A DNA stretch of 64,000 nucleotides from Rhizophagus irregularis (lineage: Eukaryota > Glomeromycota > Glomeromycetes > Glomerales > Glomeraceae), in the NCBI RefSeq assembly GCF_026210795.1, contig NC_089441.1, forward strand, positions 248,001-312,000. Reading direction: 5' to 3'. Made by a program: the position numbers and the translations under genes. Each line of letters begins with the position of its first letter. Positions within the stretch are counted from its first letter, which is position 1. Under the pieces are notes generated by a model that was not told where the DNA came from, did no database searches, and worked only from the letters and a program-made list of their open reading frames with translations. This document shows positions 1-12,018 of this stretch, piece by piece.

Positions 1-60
1 AATATTATTTGCTAAATATTGTAACTCATCATAAATTTATATATAATTGATAGAATTTGA

Positions 61-3000
61 TTAATTATCCAATATTCTTGAACGATTATTAATTAATTCA
101 TTATAAGCTTTGTTCAAATCTATAATAAAGAATAAAAAAAGATCAATAAATGATTTAAGATATTAATTCATAAATTACTTACCATCTAAAGAAAATTCGT
201 AGGTTTGTGTACTATATCTTGAATCTAACAATACTTAGATAGATGTCAATATACTTAAAATATTTATTAAAAAATCAATTACATTAAATATGTACCTTCT
301 ACGTTGTCTTCTTTGGAGGTACCTTCAAAAGGAACTAGTTGTATTGGAGATTTTGCTTCTATAATACAAATTATTAATTATTTAAAGTTATTTCAAAGAA
401 AAAATTAATTATTAAATTCGTACCAATTTTCTGTATTTTATCTATTATTGACAAATTATTTGTTAATAAAATAATTAATGTAATATTATTAATAATAAAT
501 AAACTTACTGTAATTATCTTCGATTTCCTCTTTAAATTTAATATAAAAAATATCCCATTAATAATTTGTTGTTATCTTCAGTTAAGGAAAAAGACGTCAT
601 TTGAACTTACCAATTTCTAATAAGTAAAGTTATTTAATTATTAAACAATAAAAATAAGGTTAATATTTTGCTATTAGTCAATAATTTGTTATTAACTTAC
701 TATCATGATAACCTAATTAGTAATTAATAAAGTTATTAAATAAAAGATTTAATTATTATAATTATTATGCAATTAAGTAATGATAGAAATAAACTTACGT
801 CCAACTTTAAAATTTGAATATTGTTTTGTTATTCAATAAGCGAAAGTTATTAAATATCGTTAGCGGATGATATAATTAATTTATAATGTGATAATGTAAA
901 TTAACTTACTATCTTCACTTTCTTTAAATTATAGATATAAAAAATGAAAAGTTTTGATATAGTTATCAACAGTAATTTGTCATTAATATCCTAAAAAAAA
1001 TGATATAAACTAAAACTTACGATAATCTAATTAATTAAGCAAAATTATTTGATTATTGTTAGTAAATAATTTAGTTATATATAATTACCACTCACGGACC
1101 TTTTCCCGACAGGACATTTTCGACAGCCTAACGCTGGCCGTTTGATCACGTGTTCGTGCCAATGTCCTGTCGGGAAATCATCCGTCGGGAAGTCGTGCTG
1201 TAACCGTCATTACTGGATTATAATAAAATAGACTTACTTGCTTTAAATATAAATATAAGAAATATGATATCCAAATGTTAAAGATTAATACTTTGTTATT
1301 ATTTGATAATTTGCTATTATCATTAAGAAAATAATTTTAATAACTTACTTTCGTCTGATAACGTAAATTGATAAAGTTATTTAATAACAGTTAGCAAATG
1401 ATTCAATTATTATATAAGTTATTAATATAAATAAATATAAACTTACTTATCACTTTAAAATACAAATATAAATATATATTCAAATATTAAATATTTTGTT
1501 ATTATTTAATAATTTTCCAAAAAAATAATGTTATTAAATCCAATTTACTTACATTCGCCTAATAATGTAAATTAATAATGTTATTTAATAATTGTTTTGC
1601 AAACGATTTAATTATTATGTTAATATACTTACATTTAACTTTAAAATATAAATAAAAATATATATATTCGAATATTAAATATTTTGTTATTATTTAATAA
1701 TTTTCCAAAAAAAATAATGTTAATAAATCTGACTTACTTTCACCTAATAATGTAAATTAATAAAGTTATTTAATAACGGTTAATAAATGATTTAATTATT
1801 ATACAAATATCCCTATAAAAATTTTTATCCAATTATTTCCATTATTTCTTCGTGGCTTTCGTAAAAATTCCGTGAAAATGATACATTCACGGGAAAAACA
1901 TGGAAATATAAAACACGGATTAACATTTTTTACAGGGAAATATATAAATGAACTTACCAACTTTAAAGTGTAAATATAAAATTATATTCCAAAAGTTGTT
2001 AGCAAATAATACAATTATTACATAACTAAATTATAATATATATATATAGTCTTACCTTCTCCAAAGTCTTTGTAATATAAAATATTTATGATGTAAATAT
2101 TAATATTCAGTTTTATTTTAAAAATTTGTTGCTATTTTAAGAAAGATATAACTTACCGACTTCTAGTAATTATAAAGTTGTCAATAATAATTAGCAGATA
2201 TGGTCTAATTGTTGTATAATTTAATATGTAAGCAAATTTACCATCTTTAAATTTAAAAATATATTAGTTTGACATGTTGTTATTTAATAATTTTTTATTA
2301 AGAATAATAAGCAGCAAATGACTTAATCATTATATAACTAAGTTATAACATAAATAAACTTACTCATTACTTTATAAATAGATATAATAGATATTAAGTG
2401 GTTAAATGATTTAATATTAGTTTTGTTATCATTTAATAATTTTGTTATTTTAAGGAAAAAAATGTTATTGTTAAATTTGACTTTACCAATAGGAACTAGT
2501 AAGCAAAGTGATTTATTTAATAACTGTTAGTATAAGATTTAATTATTAAATAATTAATATAGATAAACTTACTAGCATTATCTACAATTGAAATATTGAC
2601 ATGATATACAAAAAATATATTCCAATGATTATTTAGTAATTTATTTAATGGAAAAGTTAATAATCTAACTTACCGGAACCTAATAAATTAGCAAAGTTAT
2701 TAAGAATCATTAATGGATGATTTATCATAAATAGTTAAGTTAAAATGCAAAAAACTCACGCTTAAACTTTTTGGCTATAAAAGCTATAAAAAAAACAATG
2801 TTTCAAGTTAATAAAATTTTTATATAGATTTATATGTTAAAATTGGTATTAAGTTATATTGATAACTTTCTAGATAATTGCTTATATTAAAGGAAAGAGG
2901 ATGTTGAAAATTAATTTAATAGTTTGACTTACATTTAAATATTCGTTTTAGAAAATATAATGGATGCTTGCGTTTTTCTTCTATTTTGATTTTAAAATAA

Positions 3001-6000
3001 ATTATATTATGATTATAATTATTTGATGATATGTTTATATATTAACTGGCTTACCATCATCTATAATTTAATAATTTAATAGATAGTAAAATAATATGTA
3101 TTCCAAAAGTTTCATATTTGATTATAATTAAATATATAAATATATACAATCAGACCTCTATGTACCGATATCCTATATACCTGTATGCCTGTACCGATAA
3201 ATTTTCTATGTCCCGTTTCACAATTAATAAGAAACCGATATTATATATAGTTTCACGATGTAACAATTGTAACATGTACCGTTGTACCGATACTTTTCTT
3301 TGCCCCTTTATAATTAATACATAGTAAGATGTACTGATACTTTAGGTTACACTAGTATTAATTCGGGCCAACACTATAAATTAAATTTGGCCGAAGTTAA
3401 CATAAAGGTTCCATCCAAATCACATGACATTTTAATATATTGAGTTTGCATAATGCTGGCAAGAATTGGATTTTGGCCTGCATTATGATTCACTGATGAC
3501 GGTATAATCGGTATATGTAACGGATTGTAACGATAATTTGATATACCGATATATTTTCCCCAAACCAACAGTATCGGTACATAGAGGTCCGACTGTATTC
3601 TGTAAATAAATAAAATAAAATAAAAATGTTTTACATGAACAAACATACCTATAAATAAATAAATAAAAAAGTATTGTTAATGATAAATTTGTCAACTAGA
3701 TGGTTTGAAATATAGTTTCGGGCGAAACTATTTTCAAATCCGAAACAAGCTTCGCCGAAACTTCCGAAACAAAATTTGGAAATGTTTTGTAGATCAGTTA
3801 GGTGAAACTAGTTTCGCCCGAAATACTAGTTTGAAAGAAATGATATTAAGTTTAACTTACGTTTTTGTCCTAATAATCAATTAAAATTATAAAGTTATTG
3901 GTTAATTTAATGTCATCCGGATGAATGAACTTATTAAGGATATTGATATAACTTACGTTTTCCTGATAGTTAGATGAAATATAAAAATGCAAAATTAATT
4001 TAATGAATAGATGTTTAGAAAGAAAAGGACAATTAATGTCTAACTTACCAAATATTTTTTTAAGATAGTAGAACGGTCGTTTATGATTAATAGATGCTTT
4101 ATTACCTAAAATAATGAAATAATAATTATGCTTAATTAAGATATCTGACAGAATTCAATATTTTTAAAAAAGAATATCTTCATAAAAATTCAAATTTTGG
4201 AATTTTGGTATCTATAATTGAGTATTGCTAAATATCACCGCTGGTGATTGTCACCTTACCAGAATTAGGGTAGAATTTTGGGCAGAATTAAAAATGGCAT
4301 GAAATTCTGCCCGTTAATATTTGCTAATGCTGGTGCGGTGAGAATCACCAGCGGTGAGATTTAGTAATACCCTCTACAATTTTGGAGCTTTCAATCTTAA
4401 CTTCTAATTAACGAAGTGCTTTGTTTCATTCATTTCATACTCTAATAAAAATATTTATATACCATTAAAATTGGTTGAAAATCCAGAAATATTCTCATGC
4501 TTTTTGGTTTCATACTCTAAAAAAGGGACAAAATTCAATATATACTGTATAATATTTATTAATTCATAGTACGTTTTAAATTACTACAATAGTATACCTG
4601 CTTGAATACTAATTTCATTCAAGTTTGCTACAGGAGGTAGAGGAGATATTTCTATGTCCGCATCATTTGTTTTACATGTTAAACTAAGAGAATATGCTCT
4701 GGTTTTATATCCTAAAAAAAAAATCAGGATTATAACATAAATTTTTGCTTAAATGTAATACACATAAATATTTGTGCTTCATATACGGCACCTGATTCAA
4801 TATTATCATTATTTACGGAATTAGATCGAGATGATAATGAACAAGAAGTAGAATTTGATGAAACATTATCATCAGTCATTTTGAATTGTTCTATCATTTT
4901 TTCGAATATTTCAGGTAAACAAGAAGCGTCAGGCCTTTTTAATGGATCAGAATCCCAACATTGTTTCATAATATTAGCATAAAAATATGGTGTTCCTTTA
5001 ACATCTTCAGGTCTCTGTCCATCAAGAACCGCAAATGCAAGTTCTATATTATGAGGGTAATTTGAAAATGGAGGTTTTTTTGATGTTAATTCCCACATTA
5101 TCATACTTATACTATACACTTCTGATCGCTTTGTATATGGTTCATGTCTTAAAACTTCAGGAGCGATATAAGGTAAAACTCCTTGAATGTTATTTGTATC
5201 TTTTAAGGTAAATAGAAAGGTTATTAGTAATATTTAAAATATCGTAAAAAAAAAATCGTTATTTTTTTAATCATTTACCTATTTCCGAGCCAATTAGTTG
5301 ACAAAGTCCAAAATCACTTACAAAAATTCTATCACCTTCATCTACTAAAATATTTTTACAATGGAAATCTCTATGGAGTAAGTTCATTTGATGAAGAGAA
5401 TTTAATGCTTTTGAAAGTTCAAGAAGAATCTTTGCTCTGTCGATCCAAGTTAATTTTGGAAAAAATTTATAAATATAATTTCGTAAATCTCCATACTCTG
5501 CATGTCTTATTATCATGGCGTATTTATTTCCGTCGAGTGAATGAGGTGATTTCGTTATTCCATAAAATGGGATAACTCTTGGACCACGGCATTCATGGTG
5601 AAATTTAAGCTAATAAATCACAAAAATAAATCACAAAGATTAATTTTTCAAAGAAACGATTATTATTATTTTTTTTTTTTACCTCGTTTAAAATAAGATC
5701 ACTGATATTATCAGATCCATTAATGGATTTTAAAACAACTTTACAAGTTACTTGTTTTGGAATCACAGGAGCCAAAGACATATTTGAAGACAAATTCCAA
5801 ATTCCAAAATAGACTTTTGAACTTCCTCCATTCGCTAAATGTTTTATATTTTCTAAATTTGAACTTGGTATCCATTCAATAAAATCATCACAATATTTTG
5901 AATTTAGTTGAGTCTCTTTAATAAATTCATCCAGTTTTAAATTTCCACTTAACAATTTAAAAAAATTATTTGTTCCACTATTTTGTATTTCATATGTACT

Positions 6001-6147
6001 AGTAATTCGCGGAGGAAGAAATTGCTTTCTACAAAGTTTATTTGGATAGTTCATTATTTTCTGATTACATTTTGTACAAATGTTATCATATTCTGGATCT
6101 TCTGTCACATTCATGTTTTGATTAAAGTATTTTCTAATAAAATTCAA
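61..6147 (-). CDS. Kinase-like protein with CxxC N-terminus and a 32-exon micro-exon tail
   Basis: Predicted protein kinase of about 614 residues in 35 exons. The core is exons 6147-5683, 5609-5279 and 5199-4792. The N-terminus has a Cys pair motif (CTKC) and a further Cys, suggesting metal binding. The kinase domain shows a Gly-rich loop (LANGGSSKVYFG), a VAIK-type Lys (TCKVVLK), HRDFHCKNIL catalytic loop, SDFG, and YIAPEV activation-segment end, so all key catalytic residues are present. It resembles the TKL/Sel1-type kinase families expanded in Glomeromycotina; the substrate is unknown. The tail exons run from 4711-4598 to a terminal exon 119-61 ending in TAA. Every internal tail exon is a multiple of 3 nt and phase 1 on both sides, and the joined frame stays open. 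The donor after exon 3 (gtgccg, just below 4792) is unusual and the least certain junction. The start at 6147 is the first Met upstream of the Cys motif. Confidence 0.8.
1091..1206. mobile_element. GC-rich palindromic insertion (MITE-like) in an intron
   Basis: A GC-rich island in otherwise AT-rich intron sequence. It carries inverted arms CCCGACAGGACATT near 1104 and AATGTCCTGTCGGG near 1160. It lies between the predicted micro-exons at 1021-1026 and 1238-1240. There is no coding potential. I could not define a target-site duplication. Confidence 0.5.
1811..1937. mobile_element. MITE, CCCTATAAAA family, with 6-bp TSD
   Basis: A 127-bp element beginning CCCTATAAAAA and ending TTTTTTACAGGG, flanked on both sides by AAATAT (1805-1810 and 1938-1943). 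Internal sequence around ATTCCGTGAAAATGATACATT is shared, in inverted orientation, with the copy at 34108-34287. It sits inside an intron of the kinase tail. Confidence 0.7.
3147..3595. mobile_element. Non-autonomous Tc1/mariner-like TIR element
   Basis: Terminal inverted repeats of about 24 bp: CAATCAGACCTCTATGTACC at the left, and the inverted form of CAGTCGGACCTCTATGTACC at the right. Both ends are flanked by TA, as expected for Tc1/mariner/pogo-type insertion. The interior has GTACCGATA/TATCGGTA repeats and no transposase. The open frames here are by-products of the repeat. It is inserted in an intron of the kinase tail. Confidence 0.65.
3712..3832. mobile_element. Short hairpin element with GTTTCGGGCGAAAC ends
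   Basis: Inverted arms around GTTTCGGGCGAAACTA (left) and CTAGTTTCGCCCGAAAT (right) enclose about 90 bp rich in GAAAC/GTTTC. It looks like a small MITE in the same large intron as the preceding TIR element. Boundaries are approximate. Confidence 0.45.
4222..4377. mobile_element. MITE with 34-bp inverted ends
   Basis: The left end GTATTGCTAAATATCACCGC and the right end, read in reverse complement as GTATTACTAAATCTCACCGC, form imperfect TIRs of about 34 bp. It lies in the 356-bp intron between exons 4516-4463 and 4105-4049 of the kinase gene. No clear target-site duplication was found. Confidence 0.55.
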
Positions 6148-7545
6148 TACCTCGTTGCCTTACTTATATAGTTATTATGTTTATTTAGGGAAGGCCAGAA
6201 ATGACGTAATTTCCTAAGGGGGAAGGGGTCAGCCCAAATCTGACGTTACACATTTCCTTTCTCGGGGATTAGTGAAAGGCTTAATGCCGACCAGAATTAT
6301 AATTTTTATATTTCCTAAAATGGAGTATGATCTGGGGGGTTCAAAAATTGATGACGTCATTTCTTACCATCTCCCTACTTTTAAGCTATTGATATATAAA
6401 TGTAAGTGGTTTCGAAATAAAAACAATGACGTTATACTGCGTTACACAATTATTAATTTTTTTGTCTGAAAGGAATTTTACGCACTTAATTATTTTTGTG
6501 TAAATAATAAATTAAAATATTATAATAACAGAATTTCTTTTTTCCGACTTGAAAGGAACTGAATATTAACGTTGAGTAATATAGAAAATCGATGTAGGTT
6601 GTTCTAATGATCTAAAGTTCTAAACCATTTTTGTGATATTATGAATCAATTGCATAACATATGAAACACCCCGTCATGCCAAATTAAATAAATATTTGAC
6701 AGTATTTTAGTCACCAAATTTCAAAAATAATTTTTTGTACCCCAAATCTTGCGTCTAACCAATTTCCCATTATCTAACCAATTTTTCCAGTGTTAAAGGC
6801 GCGTCACTATTTGACATTTTTTAGGAAAAAAGCTTAATGTTTCTGTAAGTCAATTTTAACTCCCGAGGGTGCAGCAGGGTTTTTGCCAAATTTCATAAAC
6901 TTGTATTTAGCAAAAACAAGTCCCGTGGTTGAAGAAGGGCAATCGAAATTTATCAATACGCTCCTTCTCCTTCCCCCTACGATCGTAAATTTAAAATGTG
7001 AACGTAAATATCAGGCGACACGATGTTAAAAAATTGGTTCTCGTTTCATGGATTTAAAATTTTGAGGTCGGCGGCCAGTATTTTTATTTAAACATTTTAT
7101 ATATACAGTATATTTGTAAGGTAAAAATGGTAGTCCCAAATTTTAATTTTTTTTTTCTTTAATTATACAAATTATAATCTTAGTAAAATCCAACCAATTA
7201 ACATTCAAATGTCGCGCATTTAACAATTTTAGATATCGCAAAAATTTTTTTCTTGTGAAATATTATGTATAATATATCAACTTAACAAGTTTAATTAATT
7301 GAGACTTTGTAGAAAATAAGTGATCAATGAAAATAATGTTTTTACCCTATAAAAAATATTTTTATTAAAAAATGGATTGATTTACATCGACCAAAATCCT
7401 GATAATTAAACACAAAATCCCGATAAACCTAAATTCCAGTTGAATTAAAATCTCGAAGTTTTTTTTAAAATAAAAAAAAAAAGAATAAATAAATAAAAAT
7501 TTCCTATTAACTTTTAAGCGTATAATTTTTAAAATTCCTGTGGCA
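6148..7545. other. Intergenic, no gene seen
   Basis: This is the region upstream of the minus-strand kinase. It is AT-rich with a few GC islands near 6180-6350 and 6840-7080. Open frames are short, with no recognisable protein and no consistent splice structure. The kinase promoter should lie just above 6147, but I see no distinctive element. Confidence 0.4.
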
Positions 7546-8003
7546 CAGTAACGTGTACGGTACGGTTGATCAAATTTCCAAAAAATTCTAAAAATTCCGT
7601 ACCGTACCGTACTATTTATATAATATTAGAGCCAGTACAGTACAGTACGGTATGTCCAAATAACTACGGACATTAATGCCCAAATACTGTAACCATCATA
7701 GTTAAATGGACATTGGACATTGGTGTCCAAATAATCAATATGCTAAATGTACCATCAATATCCTAATGGTACACCAATGTCCATTTAACCATGGTAGTTA
7801 TTTGGATACCAATGTCCATTTATTATGGTGATTAATTGGACAACAATGTCCATTTAATTATGGTGGTTATTTGGACATTAATGTCCGTAGTTATTTAAAA
7901 AAAATTAACTGTACTGTACTTGTTCTAATATAGTACGGTACGGTACGGAATTTTTGGAATTTTTGAACAGTACCGTACAGGTTTTCAAAATCGTACCGTA
8001 CTG
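7546..8003. mobile_element. Long inverted-repeat element with CGGTACGGTAC ends
   Basis: Begins CAGTA and ends TACTG. Both arms are rich in GTACGGTACGG/CCGTACCGTAC, and the centre has many copies of the palindromic words TGGACATTAATGTCC and TGGACATTGG. The whole 458 bp could fold into a long hairpin. There is no coding capacity, so it is a MITE or foldback element. Confidence 0.55.
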
Positions 8004-8041
8004 AATATCTATATGATCGGCTTTAACGTAAAGCCACATAT

Positions 8042-8545
8042 TTTAAGGTACGTAATGTAAAGTGAAATTTTCGCTATTACACAAGTCACGTGACTCATAC
8101 AGAATCTTTGTAGCGCGATCACAAAATTCTTTCCCCACAAACTCTTCTTTTTTTTAAAAAAAATATTCTTAAAGAACTTAAGTATGGAACATCATTATTA
8201 GCAGGACTAGCAGACTTGGGTGACTAATAAAAGCCATTTAACAAGTATGGAATACAAATAATTTTATTAAGAAAAAAAAAAGATATTTTTTTTTGAATTG
8301 TCATAATACATTTATTTTTTAATTTTACAGTGCGATTTCAACGCTTTTGCTAAATGAAACGAGTTTAGGAAGTTTGTTCAGTAGGCATGGAACCACTCAA
8401 GTAGAAAAGTTTTTTTTTAATATTTGTTGTTATACAGATCACGTGATACATAAAAGGAGTAATAAAAAAATTTCATCTTACCCGTGCCTTATTAAGGAGA
8501 GTAACATCATGCGAATTTTCACGCACCTTACGTTACGCACTTAGC
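8042..8545. mobile_element. TIR element with CGTAACGTAAGGTGCG-like ends
   Basis: The left end, AAGGTACGTAATGTAAAGTG, is an imperfect inverted copy of the right end, CACGCACCTTACGTTACGCA. Subterminal GAAAATTCGC/GAAATTTTCGC words also pair. The interior of about 500 bp includes two CACGTGA-containing words and no convincing gene. Confidence 0.5.
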
Positions 8546-9043
8546 CAATCTACCGAGTTTTCTATAAATATAATTTCTTTAAACATTAAACTATCATTTA
8601 CTTCAGGAGACGTTCTTGATTTAGGGATATTTATTAACAGTACTAAAGTGTAAAATGCCAATCATTTTCGATTTTATCACATATCGTTAAGTCGGACATT
8701 AAGAGACATTATATTGAAAATTCTACATACTAATATATCCCCAAATTTCGCAAACACATTAATTTTATTTTAAACTTTGATCATACCTATTTTTATGGAA
8801 ATCTATTTATTATTGATTAACTTTCATGTGTAGTAACGCAATCTACATAATTTTTTTAATATAAATGTCTTGGTAAATTAAAATCATACATAACAAATAT
8901 ATCTCAAACTTTACATTATAATTAATATTAATTTGTAATATTTGTATCTAAAATTTAATTAAAACCAGAAAGACTTTAATATGTACCATTCATTTAAATT
9001 TAAGAATCAAATATAATTCTTTTAGTAAAATTGTAAATAATTT

Positions 9044-9655
9044 AATTGCCGATTCGCCACTCAGCGATACAAAATGATCGGCAATCTATAATTAATCTCG
9101 TCGGACATTTTTATATTAAATACTATTGCTTCTGAATGGTGTTTGCACAAGTTTGAAAACGTTTTGTTGTAATATAAATGCCCTAAAAATACATTAAAAA
9201 AAGGTGTTACATTACTAAGGTATAATTTTATAAAACTGGTAAAACTAAAACATTGCCAAAAAAAAAAAAGATTTTTTTATTTTATTTTTTTTAAAAACAT
9301 TATTTTGTTAATCTAAGCAAGAATTTACCATATATTATATAATAGTACAAAAAAACCTTGTAAAATTTGCAAAATTCGCGAATAATTGGTGTAAAGTTAC
9401 CTAAAATATGAGCTGGAATGGTGACTTCCTCCAAAGTAAACTCTTTAAATTTTATAGCAAACGAAAAAAAATTTTTTTTTGTGACATATTCACGTTTTGC
9501 ATTATTGATTGGTAAAGTATGGTTACATTAAGCATGACTTATGTAAGACAAAATCAGAGTTGAAATGTGCCGATCGACGTCATTCATATAAGAACTTGCG
9601 ACGGATCTACTAATCAATTTTGTATCGTTGAGTGGCGGATTGGCAATTAATATAC
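9044..9655. mobile_element. TIR element, about 0.6 kb
   Basis: Left terminus TTAATTGCCGATTCGCCACT and right terminus, in reverse complement, TTAATTGCCAATCCGCCACT. The inverted match continues through CGATACAAAATGAT for about 36 bp. The interior is AT-rich and non-coding, so it is a non-autonomous DNA transposon. Confidence 0.6.
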
Positions 9656-10085
9656 ATGTATGCTAGAGACATGATTCCACATTCATTTGAAGGGGGAAAA
9701 TGAGACCTATTTAATGATTAAAAATTACATGATTAAATCACTAGTTGATGAATAATTTCGTCCAATTTATTAATCTCCAATTTTTGAGTTTAATCATTAA
9801 TATATCACATGTAGTGATTCAATATGTTTCGGTCTTTTATTCTAAAAATAGGATAGATTTTCTTCTTTTAAATGAATGTAAAATAATTTATTTAGCATAT
9901 GTGTATGAGTGATTTACTTCAATCAACAAAATTTAAATTATACAGTATTTCTTACATAATAAAAAATTATAGAATTCTTTTCTTTAAGAATGACTCCTAC
10001 AAAATAATCCTAAAAGAAATAGGAAAATATATATATAGTTAGTTTATAATAAAAAGAAAAAAAAATCTTCAAAATGCTTATTATA

Positions 10086-10475
10086 ATAATCATCATGTAT
10101 TTTTCCTAAAAAAATTTCCTAATTTTAGGAATTTTACATAATCCTAAATTTACCCCTGAAAATAACCCTTTCTGGAATGAAAACTATGGCCTTTTATTTT
10201 CAAATTAAACATGTTTTAATAAGTGGAGTGGCAGCATGTTGGCAGTACTTTTTTTTTAAAAAAAAAACCATGAAAACTATAAATAATAATAACCATTGAT
10301 ATGATTGAATTATTGATAATTTAAAGCATATAAAATTAAAAAAATTGTATTTTTATTTACTGAATTTTTACGTACAACCCACAGTTTTGATCCCAAAAGG
10401 GTGATTCTCAGGGGTAATTTAGGATTATGTAAAACTCCCGAGAATTAGGAAATTTTTTTAGGAAAAAATACATGA
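10086..10475. mobile_element. MITE with about 65-bp inverted ends
   Basis: The left arm starts near ATCATGTATTTTTCCTAAAA and continues through TAATCCTAAATTTACCCCTG. The right arm is its inverted copy, CAGGGGTAATTTAGGATTA through to TACATGAT. The centre is AT-rich and non-coding. The flanks on both sides contain CTTATTATAA, a possible target-site duplication. Confidence 0.6.
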
Positions 10476-10666
10476 TTATCTTATTATAAAAAGAAGAAAA
10501 CCCCCAAAATCCTGTATTGAAAAACTAATTCTTTTATTCTGTAAAAATATAAAATATTTGGTCAAAACATTTAACTTGTTACTTTATCAATAGGCTGTTA
10601 CGGAAGTAAACCTCTAAAAAATAATAAAAAGTAGCTGCATTAAATAAGAACAATGAAACGGAAACC

Positions 10667-11060
10667 GTTAAAGTCCGTCGCGCTTATTTACCCGGCATCT
10701 TTTTTTATTAAAAAAAAAATTGTTTGCATAAAAAATACGTAACCAAATAAAATAAGAAAATCATAAGTAGAAGGCAAAAGCAGGGGTAATTAGTGAGGTG
10801 ACGTCAGCGGATGGACAGAAGGAAAATTTCATGGGTTAATCCAAAATTGTTAGCCTTCGTTACGCTCCGGACAATAAATAAAAATAAAAATAATCATAAA
10901 GTATAATATTACTAGGAAACGGGAACCGTTGTAAGTCCGGAGCGAAAAACTAAAATTTGCGATTTTATTGGGTGACGATCACGTGGCGGACAGAGAAATT
11001 ACGTGATCGATTTTTTTTCATAGTGCGTAGACATATATTGTCCTTCGATTCGCTCCGGAC
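10667..11060. mobile_element. Two adjacent related elements ending in CGCTCCGGAC
   Basis: Segments 10667-10873 and about 10919-11060 share the plan AACCGTT..AAGTCCG at the left and a right end TTCG(T/A)T(A/T)CGCTCCGGACAA. In the second, GTCCGGAGCGA and TCGCTCCGGAC form inverted termini. They look like two copies, one degraded, of a short non-autonomous element, with no open frames. Confidence 0.4.
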
Positions 11061-12018
11061 AACTATTTTATGAGAAACTTTAACAAAAATTATTTTGTAA
11101 AGCGTCTAAAAAGAGTTTGATTTTTGCTTTGTGGCGCTATCAAATTAAAATAGTAAAGATACCACGAATTTAATAAAGATGCGGCACACTTGAGTTAGAT
11201 AAATACATAATACAAAATTACACGTCTAATTTAGATTTTGCAATTTATTTTTTACATATCACTTCGTTAAATTATTATTTTTTTTTTTAATGAAAAAAAA
11301 GTGATCGGCAAAGTGATCTACACTGTGATAATACGAAAGCCCGCTACGAAATAAAAAAATTCGTTTTTTTTTTATTAATAAAATTCCAGTTTTTTAATAA
11401 AAATCATTTTTTTAAAATTTAATTAATGAACCAAATTTTTTTTTGCTTAATAAAAAAATCATTTTTATAAAAAATCAATATTATTTGAAAAAAAGGATGT
11501 TTGTCATAGTACGAGACTGAAATTATCTTCTAAATTAGAAACAATAGCATTGAAAATTAACAGAATTTCAGTCAAGGTTTTGATTGTCAAGATTTTAGAC
11601 CATCAGGATTCCGTGACCATCAGGAATTTCAGGTGTACCATTTTCGCTGACCAGTAAATAATATTTTCCTTCTGTATCACCTAAATTATATTTAAAATTT
11701 AATAATTATTAAAAAAAGGTTCATGTGAATAGGTTTTTGATTTGATCGTGTTTATCGGTCTTATGGCTGTCGGGATTTACTTAAAATATACCGAAAATAA
11801 AAAATTATATTCAAATTATAAATAATGTAAACTTAAATTATAACTAAATTATACTTAATTTTTGCCATTTCTTAATACAATTTAAGTATAAAATAAAATT
11901 TAAGTATAAATTCTTTTAATAAGGTTCAAAAAGAAACAGCAGATACAAGTAAAAAAATAATTGTAAATAAACATAGATAAATAAATAAATAAATATATAT
12001 ACATCTATATATCAGTAT
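11061..12018. other. Intergenic downstream of the P450, no gene seen
   Basis: Very AT-rich sequence with poly-A and poly-T runs. It contains the 3' flank of the minus-strand P450. Several AATAAA-like words just below 12019 could serve in 3'-end formation. Confidence 0.4.

Larger units (their letters stand above)
61..4711 (-). other. Micro-exon tail of the kinase gene (32 exons, 3n, phase 1)
   Basis: Exons read from splice signals, in transcript order: 4711-4598, 4516-4463, 4105-4049, 3962-3957, 3869-3861, 3060-3055, 2980-2933, 2774-2760, 2679-2674, 2581-2573, 2495-2487, 2369-2364, 2244-2242, 2162-2157, 2067-2056, 1960-1958, 1743-1738, 1638-1633, 1558-1553, 1452-1447, 1354-1349, 1240-1238, 1026-1021, 921-910, 804-799, 712-701, 616-611, 529-509, 441-424, 358-296, 224-183 and 119-61. 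Three are 3 nt and twelve are 6 nt. Acceptors are TTTAG, ATTAG or TTAAAG; donors are mostly GTAAGT. No stop occurs in phase 1 until the terminal TAA. Several introns hold inverted-repeat insertions that leave the splice sites intact. Individual 3-9 nt exons are uncertain without RNA; the overall phase regularity is directly visible. Confidence 0.65.

Noticed and set aside
3118-3695. Frames on both strands rich in Tyr and Cys
   Set aside because: They lie within a TIR element and read its GTACCGATA repeats.
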